Assembly: GCF_001931675.1 (NCBI RefSeq) | Contig: NZ_CP014839.1 | Location: 3,720,001 to 3,784,000 of the forward strand | DNA: 64,000 bases | Source: Pandoraea thiooxydans | GTDB lineage: Bacteria > Pseudomonadota > Gammaproteobacteria > Burkholderiales > Burkholderiaceae | Direction: 5' to 3' | Shown: piece after piece, positions 1-8,963 of the stretch | Numbering within the stretch: position 1 is the first letter of the stretch | Layout: the number at the start of each line of letters is the position of its first letter | Notes under the pieces: model-generated | What the model was told of the DNA's origin: nothing | What the model saw: only the letters and a program-made list of their open reading frames with translations | The model's database searches: none | Program-made: the position numbers and the translations under genes

Positions 1-468
1 CGAGCCGTCGGCGCCGTCCGGCGACATGATCAGGCGCAGCTTGCCGCGCTTCTGCTCCACCGGAAAATTCGTTTGCTGGTAGCGGGGCGTCACGCCAGCC
101 CGATCGGGCACGATCCAGATCTGCAGCAGATGCACCAGCGCGCTGTGCGAATGGTTGAACTCGCTGTGCGCGACACCGCGCCCGGCGCTCATCGCCTGCA
201 CGTCGCCCGGACGAATCACCGACCCAGTGCCCATCGTGTCCTTGTGCTCCAGCTCGCCCTCGAGCACATAGGTGAAGATTTCCATGTCACGGTGCGGGTG
301 GGTGCCGAAGCCCTTGCCCGGCGCGATGCGGTCGTCGTTGATCACCAGCAGATCGGAGAACCCCATTTGCTTCGGGTCGTGATAATGCGCGAAGGAAAAA
401 GTGTGGCGCGAACTCAACCAGCCGTGCTCGGCTACACCGCGCTCACTGGCTTTGCGAATTTCCAACAT
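1..468 (-). CDS. Pirin family protein (3' end beyond window)
   Basis: The reading frame starts at the ATG at 468, behind an AAGGAG-type ribosome site, and runs off the left edge, so only about 156 residues are visible. The product begins [11 protein letters not shown] and contains SFAHYHDP, the metal-binding HPHRDMEI stretch, an ELEHKD segment and an [11 protein letters not shown] segment, all typical of the N-terminal bicupin barrel of pirins. Bacterial pirins bind Fe(II) or another metal; some have quercetin 2,3-dioxygenase activity and others are redox-linked regulators, so the specific role is open. No operon partner is visible, because the next gene on this strand ends 187 bases upstream. 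Confidence 0.9.
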   Translation of the reverse strand, partial: MLEIRKASERGVAEHGWLSSRHTFSFAHYHDPKQMGFSDLLVINDDRIAPGKGFGTHPHRDMEIFTYVLEGELEHKDTMGTGSVIRPGDVQAMSAGRGVAHSEFNHSHSALVHLLQIWIVPDRAGVTPRYQQTNFPVEQKRGKLRLIMSPDGADGS

Positions 469-572
469 GGTTCTCTCCTTAGGTTGTTCTGCGACGCCGT
501 AGTGAGCATCGCATCCGTGGAGCCAAGTTTATCGTTTCAAACCGGAAACACAATCCGCAAAAATAGCTTTTA

Positions 573-587
573 CCGTTACAAAAACGG
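573..587. promoter_or_regulatory. Small inverted repeat upstream of pirin
   Basis: CCGTT-N5-AACGG lies about 105 bases upstream of the pirin start, in the AT-rich part of the 187-base gap. It could be an operator for an unseen regulator. There is no T-run after it on the minus strand that would make it a clear terminator. Evidence is only the symmetry and position. Confidence 0.3.
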
Positions 588-655
588 AACAATCCCGCGA
601 AGCCCCACGGTCAGAACGGCTACCGCGATGAAACGCGCCCCGCCTGACCTGCGAG

Positions 656-1036
656 TCATGCCTGCAGCTCGGCAATCTCGATCAGGTTCAGGTCGGGGTC
701 GCGCACGTAGACCGAACGAATCGGGTGCGTCGCGCCGGTGCGCGCGACCGGCCCCTCGACGATCGGCCAGCCCTTGTCGCGCAGCCGCTCGATCACCTGT
801 TCGAGCGGGATCGACGCGATAAAGCACAGATCGAGCGCGCCGGGCACCGGCACATGCGCCTTTGGCTCGAACTCGCTGCCGCGCACGTGCAGGTTGATTT
901 TCTGGTTGCCGAAGCGAAAGGCAAGACGCCCCTGCCCGAAGGTTTCGAGCTGCATGCCAAGCACTTCCGTGTAGAAGTGCGTGGTCGCCGCCGGATCGAC
1001 GCAGGTCAGCACCAGGTGGTCCAAATGATCGATCAT
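656..1036 (-). CDS. VOC (glyoxalase/bleomycin-resistance fold) family protein
   Basis: This is a 126-residue single-module VOC protein beginning MIDHLDHLVLTC, with HFYTEVLGMQ early and a C-terminal NLIEIAELQ strand carrying the usual Glu ligand. I chose the ATG at 1036 because GAGG sits six bases upstream; an upstream in-frame ATG at 1081 would overlap the preceding gene. It is the last gene of a minus-strand run (CoA-transferase, lyase, VOC), 32 bases after the lyase. Family members are lyases, isomerases, dioxygenases or resistance proteins. The operon suggests a small-acid CoA pathway, but the substrate cannot be read from sequence. Confidence 0.8.
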   Translation of the reverse strand: MIDHLDHLVLTCVDPAATTHFYTEVLGMQLETFGQGRLAFRFGNQKINLHVRGSEFEPKAHVPVPGALDLCFIASIPLEQVIERLRDKGWPIVEGPVARTGATHPIRSVYVRDPDLNLIEIAELQA

Positions 1037-1068
1037 GATGGCCTCATCGGATTGTCGAACGAGCCTCT

Positions 1069-2010
1069 TCAGCCGGCGCACGCCTGGGCGCCCGGACGGG
1101 CATGCAGGTCCAGCCGGCGGCCCGCCTTGAGCACCTGGCCGGGCACCTCGTGGCCCACCAGCGCAGGCAGGCGGCGCGCGGCCTGCAGCAGCGCAGGCAG
1201 GTCGATGCCGGTGTCAAAGCCCATCAGGTCGAGCATGTGCACCAGGTCTTCGGTACAGGCGTTGCCGGTTGCGCCGGGCGCATAGGGGCAGCCCCCCAGC
1301 CCGCCGAGGCTGGCATCGAAACGGTCGATGCCGGCCTCGATCGCGGCCAGCGCGTTGGGCAACGCCATGCCGCGCGTGTTGTGGAAATGCAGCGTCAGTT
1401 CGAGCGCGGGAAAGGCCTGCCGCACGCGCTCGCACAACTGCCGCACCTGCGTCGGATAGGCCATGCCGGTGGTGTCGCACAGCGTCATGCGCTCCACCCC
1501 GAGCGCGCAGAAGCGATCGGCCAGGCGCAGCACCTCGTCCTCGTCGATGTCGCCCTCCATCGGACAGCCGAACACCGTCGAGAGCGACACGTTGATCGCC
1601 ACCGGGCTCGCCTGCACCGTTTTTATCACCTCGCTCAGTTGTGCCAACGATTGCTCGCGGGTCATGCGCAGATTCGACTGGTTATGCGTCTCGCTGACCG
1701 ACATCACCAGATTCACTTCGTCGACCGCGCACGACAGCGCGCGCTCGGCGCCGCGCACATTGGGCACCAGCACCGTATAGACCACGCCGGGCACGCGCCT
1801 GATCTGCTGCATCACCGCTTCGGCGTCGCGCAGCGCCGGGATCGCGCGCGGCGAGGTGAACGAGGTCACCTCGATCTTGGCAAAACCGCAGTCGCTCAAC
1901 GCATCGATCAGCGCGACCTTGTCTTCAGTGGGAATGAATGCCGCTTCGCTCTGGAAGCCGTCGCGGGGCGCGACCTCCTGCAGGTAAAGACGTGGCTGGG
2001 GGGAAGTCAT
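1069..2010 (-). CDS. Hydroxymethylglutaryl-CoA lyase family enzyme
   Basis: A 313-residue TIM-barrel lyase of the HMGL-like family. It shows the N-terminal PRDGFQ (Arg16-Asp17), HFHNT at 208-212, and the signature GGLGGCPYAPGATGN at 236-250 with the loop cysteine at 241; these supply the metal ligands and catalytic residues of HMG-CoA lyase. The expected reaction is cleavage of a 3-hydroxy-3-methyl acyl-CoA to acetyl-CoA plus a keto acid. It lies 18 bases after a CaiB-type CoA-transferase, which could form the acyl-CoA substrate. That pairing also fits citramalyl-CoA-like substrates, so leucine degradation is not proven. An SD sequence CGAGGA precedes the ATG. Confidence 0.88.
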   Translation of the reverse strand: MTSPQPRLYLQEVAPRDGFQSEAAFIPTEDKVALIDALSDCGFAKIEVTSFTSPRAIPALRDAEAVMQQIRRVPGVVYTVLVPNVRGAERALSCAVDEVNLVMSVSETHNQSNLRMTREQSLAQLSEVIKTVQASPVAINVSLSTVFGCPMEGDIDEDEVLRLADRFCALGVERMTLCDTTGMAYPTQVRQLCERVRQAFPALELTLHFHNTRGMALPNALAAIEAGIDRFDASLGGLGGCPYAPGATGNACTEDLVHMLDLMGFDTGIDLPALLQAARRLPALVGHEVPGQVLKAGRRLDLHARPGAQACAG

Positions 2011-2028
2011 GACAGTCCTCGCAAGAAT

Positions 2029-3219
2029 TCAAATAATGCCGCGCGCGCGCCAGTCGGCCAGCGTCTCGGGCGCGACGCCCATGGCGGAGAGCACTTCGTC
2101 GGTGTGCTGGCCCAGCGTCGGGGCCGGCGCGCTCACCTGGCCGGGACTCGCGCTCAGCTTGGGCAGCACGCCCGGCAGCTTGACCGGCGTGCCGTCGGGC
2201 AACTGGCTCTCGAGAATCATCTCGCGCGCCTGGTAATGCGGATCGGCCGCGATATCGGCCACGTCGTAGATCTTGCCGGCCGGCACGCGGGCTTCGGTGA
2301 GCGCCTGCAGCACCTCGTCGAGCGAGTGTTCGGCCGCCCACTCGCCGATCGCGGCGTCGATGCGCTCGACTTGCTTGACGCGGCCGTCGTTACGGGCCAG
2401 TGCCGGGTCGTCGGCCAGATCGCGACGGCCGATCTGGGCCATCAGTCGGGCGTAAATGCTGTCGCCATTGCCGGCGATCAGCGCGTATTTGCCGTCCTTG
2501 CAGCGGTACGCATTACTCGGCGCAATGCCCGGCAGGCTGCTGCCGGCCGGCTGGCGCACCGCGCCGAACACCGAGTATTCGGGCAGCAGGCTCTCCATCA
2601 TGTTGAAGACCGACTCGTACAGCGCCACGTCGACCATCTGCCCTTGCCCGTCGTTCTGGTCGCGATGGCGCAGCGCCAGCAACACGCCGATCACGCCGTG
2701 CAGCGCCGAGAGCGAGTCGCCGATCGACACCCCCACGCGTACCGGCGTGCGGCCCGGCTCGCCGCTCAAATGACGCAAGCCGCCCATCGCCTCGCCGACC
2801 ACGCCGAAACCCGGGCGGTCGCGGTACGGTCCGGTCTGCCCGTAGCCCGACACGCGCAGCATGATCAGTCGCGGGTTGATCTCGTGCAGCGCTTCCCAGC
2901 CCAGCCCCCAGCCCTCCAGCGTGCCGGGCCGGAAGTTTTCGATCAGCACATCGAACTCGCCGATCATTTGGCGCACCAGTTGCTGCGCTTCGGGCTGGCG
3001 CAAATCGAGCGTCACGGATTTCTTGTTGCGCGACTGCGCGGCCCACCAGACCGAGGTGCCGTCGTGCATCAGGCGCCATTTGCGCAGCGGATCGCCCCCC
3101 TCGGGCGGCTCGATCTTGATCACTTCGGCGCCGAACTCGGCGAGCATCTTGCTGGCAAAGGGGCCGGCGATCAGCTGGCCCAGCTCCAGCACGCGAACAC
3201 CTTTGAGAGGAGTGGACAT
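2029..3219 (-). CDS. CaiB/BaiF (class III) CoA-transferase
   Basis: A 396-residue family III CoA-transferase. It begins STPLKGVRVLELG and carries the N-terminal FGAEVIKIEPP motif, the NKKSVTLDLR segment and IGDSLSALHG, whose Asp is the family's catalytic, CoA-ester-forming residue. The ATG at 3219 is preferred because GGAG lies at good spacing; an in-frame ATG four codons upstream overlaps that site. The gene starts an operon with the HMGL-type lyase and the VOC gene. The LysR gene just upstream on the same strand is the likely activator. The product probably moves CoA between organic acids in the cytoplasm; donor and acceptor are unknown. Confidence 0.92.
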   Translation of the reverse strand: MSTPLKGVRVLELGQLIAGPFASKMLAEFGAEVIKIEPPEGGDPLRKWRLMHDGTSVWWAAQSRNKKSVTLDLRQPEAQQLVRQMIGEFDVLIENFRPGTLEGWGLGWEALHEINPRLIMLRVSGYGQTGPYRDRPGFGVVGEAMGGLRHLSGEPGRTPVRVGVSIGDSLSALHGVIGVLLALRHRDQNDGQGQMVDVALYESVFNMMESLLPEYSVFGAVRQPAGSSLPGIAPSNAYRCKDGKYALIAGNGDSIYARLMAQIGRRDLADDPALARNDGRVKQVERIDAAIGEWAAEHSLDEVLQALTEARVPAGKIYDVADIAADPHYQAREMILESQLPDGTPVKLPGVLPKLSASPGQVSAPAPTLGQHTDEVLSAMGVAPETLADWRARGII

Positions 3220-3301
3220 GACGGTCTCCATGGATGGCTATCGAATATCGCAGCCATCATGAACCGTCCACGGCGGTTTGAAAATATCGGTTTTTTCGCC
3301 C

Positions 3302-3324
3302 ACCCTTTCCCAACCGGAAAGGGT
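3302..3324. repeat. Nine-base-pair inverted repeat between LysR gene and CoA-transferase operon
   Basis: ACCCTTTCC and GGAAAGGGT form perfect arms around a five-base loop, between the end of the LysR gene and the start of the CoA-transferase operon. Read in either direction it is not followed by a U-tract, so an intrinsic terminator is doubtful. It could instead be a protein-binding site or an attenuating hairpin. Confidence 0.4.
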
Positions 3325-3346
3325 CGCACACGCCACGCCGGCCGGA

Positions 3347-4261
3347 TCAGGCCGCGGCGCCGGGCGCCGACGCCTGCAAAAACGCATACAGCTTGGCCGC
3401 CTCCGGCGCGAGCGGCACGCCGGCCTTGACGCCGACCCACAGGGTGCGATGCGCCCACGCATCGGTCAGCTCCACCGCGTGCAGCCCGGCGCCGAGGATC
3501 TCGGCGCGCACCGCCGCTTCGGGCAGGATGCCGATACCCAGGCCCGCCTCGATCATGCGGCAGATGCCGTCGAAGCTGCTGACTTGCACCGTCAGGCGCA
3601 GCGCCCGCTCGGCCGTCGCGGCTTCGTCGACCATGCGCGCGAGCAGCGAGCTGCCCTGGTTCAGGCCGACGTAGTCGTACTTGAGTGTGTCGGCAAAGGC
3701 GATTCTGCGGCGCCGCGCCAGCGGATGATGCGGTGGCACCAGCACCACCAGCTTGTCCTGGCGATAGCGCACCTTGTCGAGCAGCGGCGCCGGGATGTTC
3801 TCGGCGAAGATGCCGATATCGGCGCGCCCCGCCGCCACCGCATCGACGATCTCGGCGCTCATGCGTTCCTCCAGGCCGATTCGCACGCCGGGATTGGCCG
3901 CCAGGAACGCCGACAGATCGGCCGGCAAAAATTGAATCACCGCCGAGGGCGTCACCCACAGGCGCACATGGCCGCGCACGCCCACCGCGTAATCGCCGAT
4001 TTCGCTGGCCATCCGGTTGACCTGATCGAGAATCTGGCGCGCATGCTCGGCCAGCCCGCGCCCGGCCGGCGTCAGATCGAGGCCGCGGGGCCGGCGCACG
4101 AACAGCGCGCAATCGACGGTTTTCTCAAGCTCGGCAATGCGCTTGCTCACCGCCGAGAGCGTCATCGCGGCGCGCTCGGCTGCCTTGGTCAGGCTGCCGA
4201 GTTCGGCGGCCATCAGAAAAACACGCAGCGACTGCAAATCGAAGTGGGAGGGGTTGACCAT
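3347..4261 (-). CDS. LysR-family transcriptional regulator
   Basis: A 304-residue LysR protein. It starts MVNPSHFDLQSLRVF and has a winged helix-turn-helix over about residues 8-65 (SLTKAAERAAMTLSAVSKRIAELE), followed by a type 2 periplasmic-binding-fold sensor domain. The frame is open for 32 more codons upstream, but that stretch is arginine-rich and not LysR-like, so the ATG at 4261 is used; its ribosome site is weak. It lies directly upstream of the CoA-transferase/HMGL/VOC operon on the same strand and probably controls it in response to a pathway acid. The ligand is unknown. Confidence 0.87.
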   Translation of the reverse strand: MVNPSHFDLQSLRVFLMAAELGSLTKAAERAAMTLSAVSKRIAELEKTVDCALFVRRPRGLDLTPAGRGLAEHARQILDQVNRMASEIGDYAVGVRGHVRLWVTPSAVIQFLPADLSAFLAANPGVRIGLEERMSAEIVDAVAAGRADIGIFAENIPAPLLDKVRYRQDKLVVLVPPHHPLARRRRIAFADTLKYDYVGLNQGSSLLARMVDEAATAERALRLTVQVSSFDGICRMIEAGLGIGILPEAAVRAEILGAGLHAVELTDAWAHRTLWVGVKAGVPLAPEAAKLYAFLQASAPGAAA

Positions 4262-4485
4262 GAGAGGCACGCGGACCGGGCGTGGTTGACGAAACGACAC
4301 CTTACCACCGTGGCGCCCACCTTGGATCGGGCACGTGCGGCGCGGCCGCCGACACACAGAGGGTTACCCCAACACCAGAATCCGATTCATCTCAAAGACC
4401 GCGGCGCGCCGCTTCGGCTACGGTCCCCTCACGGCGTTGCATTCGGCGCGCCACCGCCACCCATCTCGCACTGAAAAAAAACGGC

Positions 4486-6315
4486 ATGACTGACGCAAAC
4501 CATTCATCGACTTGCCCCCGGCGTGCTGACGCGGCAAACACCGCCGGCACCGCGCCGCCGAGCCTGCCCCATCTGCCGGGCATCGTTATCTTCGTGCACG
4601 GCGTCAATTCGGAAGGCGAATGGTACGACGCCGCCGAAGCCGCGCTCTGCCAGGGACTCAACCAGCGCCTGCGGCGCGACGACCTCACCCCCAACCGGTA
4701 CGTGGGCGCCGACCCCGTCACCGGGCAATACCGGCCGCGCCGCCTCAAACGCGCCGGCCGCTCGCCGGTGGTCCGCTTCTACTGGGGCTACCGGGCACCC
4801 TCGGGCGGCGAGCAGGCGTACCGCGTGCCGCTGCGCGACGCGCACGGCGCCAATTTCTGGCGGCCCGGCGGCGACATCGGGGCGGGCCCCTGGTTCTGGG
4901 GCGGGGGACCATTCCAGAACGGCACCAACAATCTGCAACAACTGTGGAGCGACGCCGGCTTTCGCCGCCGTCTGCTCGGCATCGACCTGCAGCGCTTCAA
5001 CCCGGAATGGGAGCGCGAACTGCACGACGCGCCGCCGCGCACCTACTTCGCCCACGCCGCGCAGCGCCTGGCCGGCCTGATCGACAAAATTCGCGACACC
5101 GCGCCGCGCGACACCGTCTCGATCGTCTCGCACAGCCAGGGCACGCTGCTCGCGCTGGCCGCTGTCGCGCTATGCCGGCGGCGCGCGCCCGACGCGGTAT
5201 TCCTGATGAATTCTCCCTACGCGCTGGACGATAAACTCACCGACTACCTGACCTGCGGCAACGCACGGCCCACCGAGGGCGCGCGCGTGCGCACTTTCCA
5301 GGCCATTGCCGCACGTATCCGGCAGGATCGGCGCGAGTTCACCGCCATGCAACTGGCGCAACTGCGGGTCAGCGGCGACGGCAAGGCCGGCTGGCCCTGC
5401 CGTCCTGGCCAGCCCGAGCGCGACAATCACGGGCGGCTCCATGTGTACTTCAATCCGCATGACCGCGTGATCGGCGCCCGGCCGATACAAGGCATCGGCT
5501 GGCAGGGGCTCCCAGACGCGCTGCTGGCCGAGTTGGGGGATACCGTCAGGCAGCGCATACTGGCGCGTGGCACGCCATGCGGCGATGCGCCCGGCGTCAA
5601 GCCGTTCGGCACGCTGCCGCCGATCCCCGATCCGGAACACGGTGTAGCGCCGGGCGACTTCTGGAACGGCAACCAGCGGGTACTGGGCACCGACCTGTGG
5701 CTCGCGCCGCCGGCGAGCAGGCGGGTCACCATCAATGCCGAGCCGGTGCCGCATCCGCTCACGGCCGACGAGATGGCCGCGTCGGTAACCAGCGCGGTCA
5801 TCACCGCGCAAGGCACACAAAGCAAGTTGGTTTATTTCGATGCCGCCCCCAGTACCCAATCGATGTGGGGCGCCCGGCACCCCGAGCGCCGCCATGCCTA
5901 CCTGTATTCCGAGTACCCCTACCTGGCCGCGCTGTACCGGCCGCAACGGATGATGGTGCGCGACGACGTTCACCGCGAGACCGGCCAGCGCGTCGAACTG
6001 GAAACCGCGCAGGAACTTCGCCATCGCATCGCGACGCATGTCACCACGCCCACCAACCACAGCACCTTGCCGGCGCACGCCGAATTCATGCGACGCGTGG
6101 TGGCCTGCGATCTGCCGATCGGCTTTTGTGACAGCCACACCACCGAGTTCTGGCACGAGTTGATACACGAGGCCGACTGGACCAGCGGCCGCGACCCCTA
6201 CTACGCGCACGGCGAGCTGCACGTGCCGCCCATGCCGCCGCAGATCGACCGAGAAACCGTCAGCGAGGCAATCAACCGGGCCGATGCGGAGAAACTGCTT
6301 TGGCGTGGGGTGTGA
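4486..6315 (+). CDS. Tle3-like type VI secretion lipase effector (orphan)
   Basis: A 609-residue alpha/beta hydrolase resembling the Tle3 (DUF3274) family of T6SS antibacterial phospholipases. The N-terminal part has IVIFVHGVNSEGEWYDAAE, the oxyanion/strand region of these effectors. The nucleophile elbow is SHSQG with Ser217, and later DSHTTEFWHE resembles the C-terminal Tle3 region. There is no signal peptide, as expected for a T6SS cargo. The frame is open 68 codons further upstream, but that segment has no domain character, so the ATG at 4486 is preferred, although its SD is weak. No vgrG, PAAR, adaptor or obvious same-strand immunity gene is adjacent. The family call is recognition from motifs, not a search. 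Confidence 0.72.
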   Translation: MTDANHSSTCPRRADAANTAGTAPPSLPHLPGIVIFVHGVNSEGEWYDAAEAALCQGLNQRLRRDDLTPNRYVGADPVTGQYRPRRLKRAGRSPVVRFYWGYRAPSGGEQAYRVPLRDAHGANFWRPGGDIGAGPWFWGGGPFQNGTNNLQQLWSDAGFRRRLLGIDLQRFNPEWERELHDAPPRTYFAHAAQRLAGLIDKIRDTAPRDTVSIVSHSQGTLLALAAVALCRRRAPDAVFLMNSPYALDDKLTDYLTCGNARPTEGARVRTFQAIAARIRQDRREFTAMQLAQLRVSGDGKAGWPCRPGQPERDNHGRLHVYFNPHDRVIGARPIQGIGWQGLPDALLAELGDTVRQRILARGTPCGDAPGVKPFGTLPPIPDPEHGVAPGDFWNGNQRVLGTDLWLAPPASRRVTINAEPVPHPLTADEMAASVTSAVITAQGTQSKLVYFDAAPSTQSMWGARHPERRHAYLYSEYPYLAALYRPQRMMVRDDVHRETGQRVELETAQELRHRIATHVTTPTNHSTLPAHAEFMRRVVACDLPIGFCDSHTTEFWHELIHEADWTSGRDPYYAHGELHVPPMPPQIDRETVSEAINRADAEKLLWRGV

Positions 6316-6411
6316 GGCGTAGGGTGTGAAAGCGGCCGCGCCAGCACCGAGGCGAGTATCGCTTCGGCCTGCCAACTTGTCTGGCTCCGGCGCCGCGCTA
6401 ACCATTCGCAA

Positions 6412-6813
6412 CTACTGCGGCGGCTTCGGCAACCTGGTGTCGGCGCGGCAGGTTGCCAGCGGCAGTTGCCGCGCCGACAGAATTCTCACGACCCGCATAT
6501 CCTTTTTGTCGACCACCACCTTCAGGCACGCGCAGCTGTAGCCGTGCGGCCCATTGGTCGCAACGAACTGGGCGTCGCTCGCATCCGGAATGCGGTCGAT
6601 GCCTTGCGCCTGCGGGCCGCCCATCGTGCCGATGGTCCAGGAGCCGTCGCGGTCGTCGAGCCACCAATTGCCGGGCGTGGGGTTGTCGAGCCAGCCGCAG
6701 CGAGTCTGCGCGGCCTCGGCAGGGCGCACGACGCCGCACGGCAGGGCGACGCCCAGGCAGGCGGCGAGCGCCAGGCTTGCCATGCCGCGGCGCGATAATT
6801 TCAACGTCGTCAT
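6412..6813 (-). CDS. Exported DUF4087 protein
   Basis: A 133-residue protein whose N-terminus has an SRRGMAS twin-arginine-like motif and a hydrophobic segment ending near AEAA, so it is probably exported to the periplasm. The mature part starts RCGWLDNPTPGNWWLDDRDG and has the GYSCACL cysteine pair, matching the DUF4087 family, whose function is unknown. It is convergent with the Tle3-like gene and ends 96 bases past it. Periplasmic location would suit an immunity protein, but the opposite orientation is against a classic effector-immunity pair. Confidence 0.78.
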   Translation of the reverse strand: MTTLKLSRRGMASLALAACLGVALPCGVVRPAEAAQTRCGWLDNPTPGNWWLDDRDGSWTIGTMGGPQAQGIDRIPDASDAQFVATNGPHGYSCACLKVVVDKKDMRVVRILSARQLPLATCRADTRLPKPPQ

Positions 6814-6887
6814 GATCGGCGCGTTCGCGTGTCGAGAGGATCCGGCATCATACCGCCGGCGTACCGATTTCAGGCACCATAGGGCCC

Positions 6888-8912
6888 ATGGAGCATTTTT
6901 ACCTGCATTTCCTGCATGGGCTGGCCGGTCATCCGCACTGGGCCGAAGCGGTGGTGTTTCTCGCTTCGCTGCTGGAGTCGGTAGCGTTCATCGGTACCTT
7001 CATCCCCGGCAGCACCACGCTGTTCCTTGCCGGCGCCCTGGTCGGCGCCGGCGCGCTGGGGCTCTGGCCTACGCTCGCCTGGGCGGTGGCCGGCGCAGTG
7101 CTGGGCGATGGCGCGAGTTTCTGGATCGGCCGCCGCTACAAAACGCAAATCACGGCACTGGGGCCATTTCGCCGGCATCCCGACATGCTCGAACAGGGCC
7201 AGTCGTTCTTCGCCAGGCACGGCGGCAAGAGCGTACTGCTGGCCCGCTTCGTCGGGCCGGTACGGGCGGTCGTGCCGGTGGTGGCCGGCATGCTCGATAT
7301 GCCGCCCGGCCGCTTTTATTTGATCAACGTGCTCTCGGCGCTGGCCTGGGCGCCGGCCCACATGCTGCCGGGGCTGGTGTTCGGGGCTTCGCTGCAGCTG
7401 GCCGGCGCCGTCACGTTCCGCCTGGCGATCATCCTGCTGCTGTTCGCCACCGTGCTGTGGGCTGGCGTGCAACTGGTGCGGCTGGCCGTCGCACACGGCG
7501 TGCCGCGGCTGTCGGCGTGGGGCGACCGGCTGCTGGCCTGGGCGCGCCGCGCCGACAGCCGCGCCAACCGCTTCGCGCTGCGGCTGCTCGATGCCAACCA
7601 GCCGGCAGCCGGTGCGCTGCTGCTGATGTCGCTGCTTTTGCTGGCCGGCGGCTGGGTTTTTCTCGGTGTGCTGCAGGACGTGCTGGCGCACGATCCGCTG
7701 GTGAGCGTCGACAGCACGGTCTACCGCTTCCTGCGCACCCTGCACACGCCGTGGGGCGGCCAGGCAATGGTCGCCATCGCGACGCTCGGCAGCCTGCCGA
7801 CGCTGCTGGCCGTGGTGCTGGCCGTGGCAGCGTGGCTCGCGTGGCGGCGTCATTGGCGCACGCTCGGCTACTGGCTCGCGACGGCAGCCTTCTCGCAACC
7901 GCTGATCCTGATCATCGGGTCGGCGGTGGCACGGCACCCGCCGCCAGCGGCCGGCAGCGCGCTGTTCTCGTTTCCAAGCGCGCACGTCACCAGCAGCGCG
8001 GTGGTGTTCGGGTTCCTCGCGTTCCTGCTGGCGCGCTCCACCGGCGAACGCGCGCGCGACGGCTGGCGTGCCGTGATTACCGGCGCGGCGACAGCGCTGG
8101 TATTGCTCGTCGCGCTGGCCGATCTTTACCTGGGCCGCAACTGGCTCTCCGATGCAATTGGCGGCATCGCGCTGGGCGTTGCCTGGGTCGCCGTGGTATC
8201 GCTCGTGTACGCATACCACCGCGTCGCCGCGTTGCGCGTGCGCGAGGTAGCGTCGCTGACGGCGGCCGTGCTGCTGGTCAGTGTCGGCCTGCAATGGCAC
8301 ATCGGCCAGGCCGGCGCGCCACCGCCCTATCCGGCTGCCAGCCCCGTCACGTCGATAGGCGCACGGCAGTGGCGAGAAGCCGGCTGGCGGCAATTGCCCA
8401 CCCATCGATCCGATCTGGAAGGCGATCGGCAGGAGGCCTTCGGCATGCAATGGGCCGGCCCGCTCGAGCGCATCGACCAGCACTTGCAGGCGCACGGCTG
8501 GCGCGCCGCCGCGCCGCTCTCGGCAAGCCGGCTGCTGTTGCTGCTCGCGCCCCACACGCCGGTGATGCAGTTGCCGGTGCTGCCCAAACTGAACGACGGC
8601 ACGCCGCCCGCACTGCAACTGATTCATGCCGGCGACACGCCGGATACGCGCCTGGTGTTGCGCTTATGGCCCACCCGCTATCGCGTGAGCGAGAGCGCCA
8701 GCGCGCCGGCCCAGCCGCTCTGGCTCGGCTCGGTCGCACACGAATCGGTGTCGCACACGCTGCGGCTCGTCAATATCGTGCGCATCGATCGCCAGGCGTC
8801 GCCCGCGGGGCGGTCGCTGGCTGCCCTGCTGGACGCACCGGCGCCTCCCACGACGGGCATGCCGTTGCTGCTGGAGAGTACGCCGGCGCACAAACCGGCG
8901 CAAAATAAGTAA
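6888..8912 (+). CDS. DedA/VTT - PAP2 - LssY three-part membrane protein
   Basis: A 674-residue fusion. Residues about 1-190 form a DedA (SNARE-associated/VTT) domain with FIPGSTTLFLAGALVG and the R-F-VGPVRAVVPVVAG loop. The middle, about 230-450, is a PAP2-like phosphatase domain with FPSAH at 362-366. The C-terminus, about 480-640, resembles the soluble LssY C-terminal domain. The PAP2 C3 motif, normally SR-x5-H-x3-D, reads A411, D412, N418, D422, so the usual nucleophilic His and the Arg are missing, and the Lys of C1 is also absent. DedA proteins flip or translocate phospholipids, so a lipid role in the inner membrane is likely, possibly without phosphatase activity. Confidence 0.85.
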   Translation: MEHFYLHFLHGLAGHPHWAEAVVFLASLLESVAFIGTFIPGSTTLFLAGALVGAGALGLWPTLAWAVAGAVLGDGASFWIGRRYKTQITALGPFRRHPDMLEQGQSFFARHGGKSVLLARFVGPVRAVVPVVAGMLDMPPGRFYLINVLSALAWAPAHMLPGLVFGASLQLAGAVTFRLAIILLLFATVLWAGVQLVRLAVAHGVPRLSAWGDRLLAWARRADSRANRFALRLLDANQPAAGALLLMSLLLLAGGWVFLGVLQDVLAHDPLVSVDSTVYRFLRTLHTPWGGQAMVAIATLGSLPTLLAVVLAVAAWLAWRRHWRTLGYWLATAAFSQPLILIIGSAVARHPPPAAGSALFSFPSAHVTSSAVVFGFLAFLLARSTGERARDGWRAVITGAATALVLLVALADLYLGRNWLSDAIGGIALGVAWVAVVSLVYAYHRVAALRVREVASLTAAVLLVSVGLQWHIGQAGAPPPYPAASPVTSIGARQWREAGWRQLPTHRSDLEGDRQEAFGMQWAGPLERIDQHLQAHGWRAAAPLSASRLLLLLAPHTPVMQLPVLPKLNDGTPPALQLIHAGDTPDTRLVLRLWPTRYRVSESASAPAQPLWLGSVAHESVSHTLRLVNIVRIDRQASPAGRSLAALLDAPAPPTTGMPLLLESTPAHKPAQNK

Positions 8913-8963
8913 GATTCGGCCCGCACCACAGCGACTTCGCGACCTGTACCAATGAGAGAGATC

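Noticed and set aside
3302-3324. Intrinsic terminator after the LysR gene
   Set aside because: The stem is good but no U-tract follows in either direction, so it is listed only as an inverted repeat.
1102-3429. Very long open frame antisense to the lyase and CoA-transferase genes
   Set aside because: Composition is Arg/His/Gln-rich without domains, and it lies opposite two well-recognised genes; it is a by-product of high-GC codon use.
6412-6813. DUF4087 protein as immunity protein for the Tle3-like effector
   Set aside because: Its periplasmic location would fit, but it is encoded convergently and DUF4087 has no known immunity role; kept only as a test in the finding.
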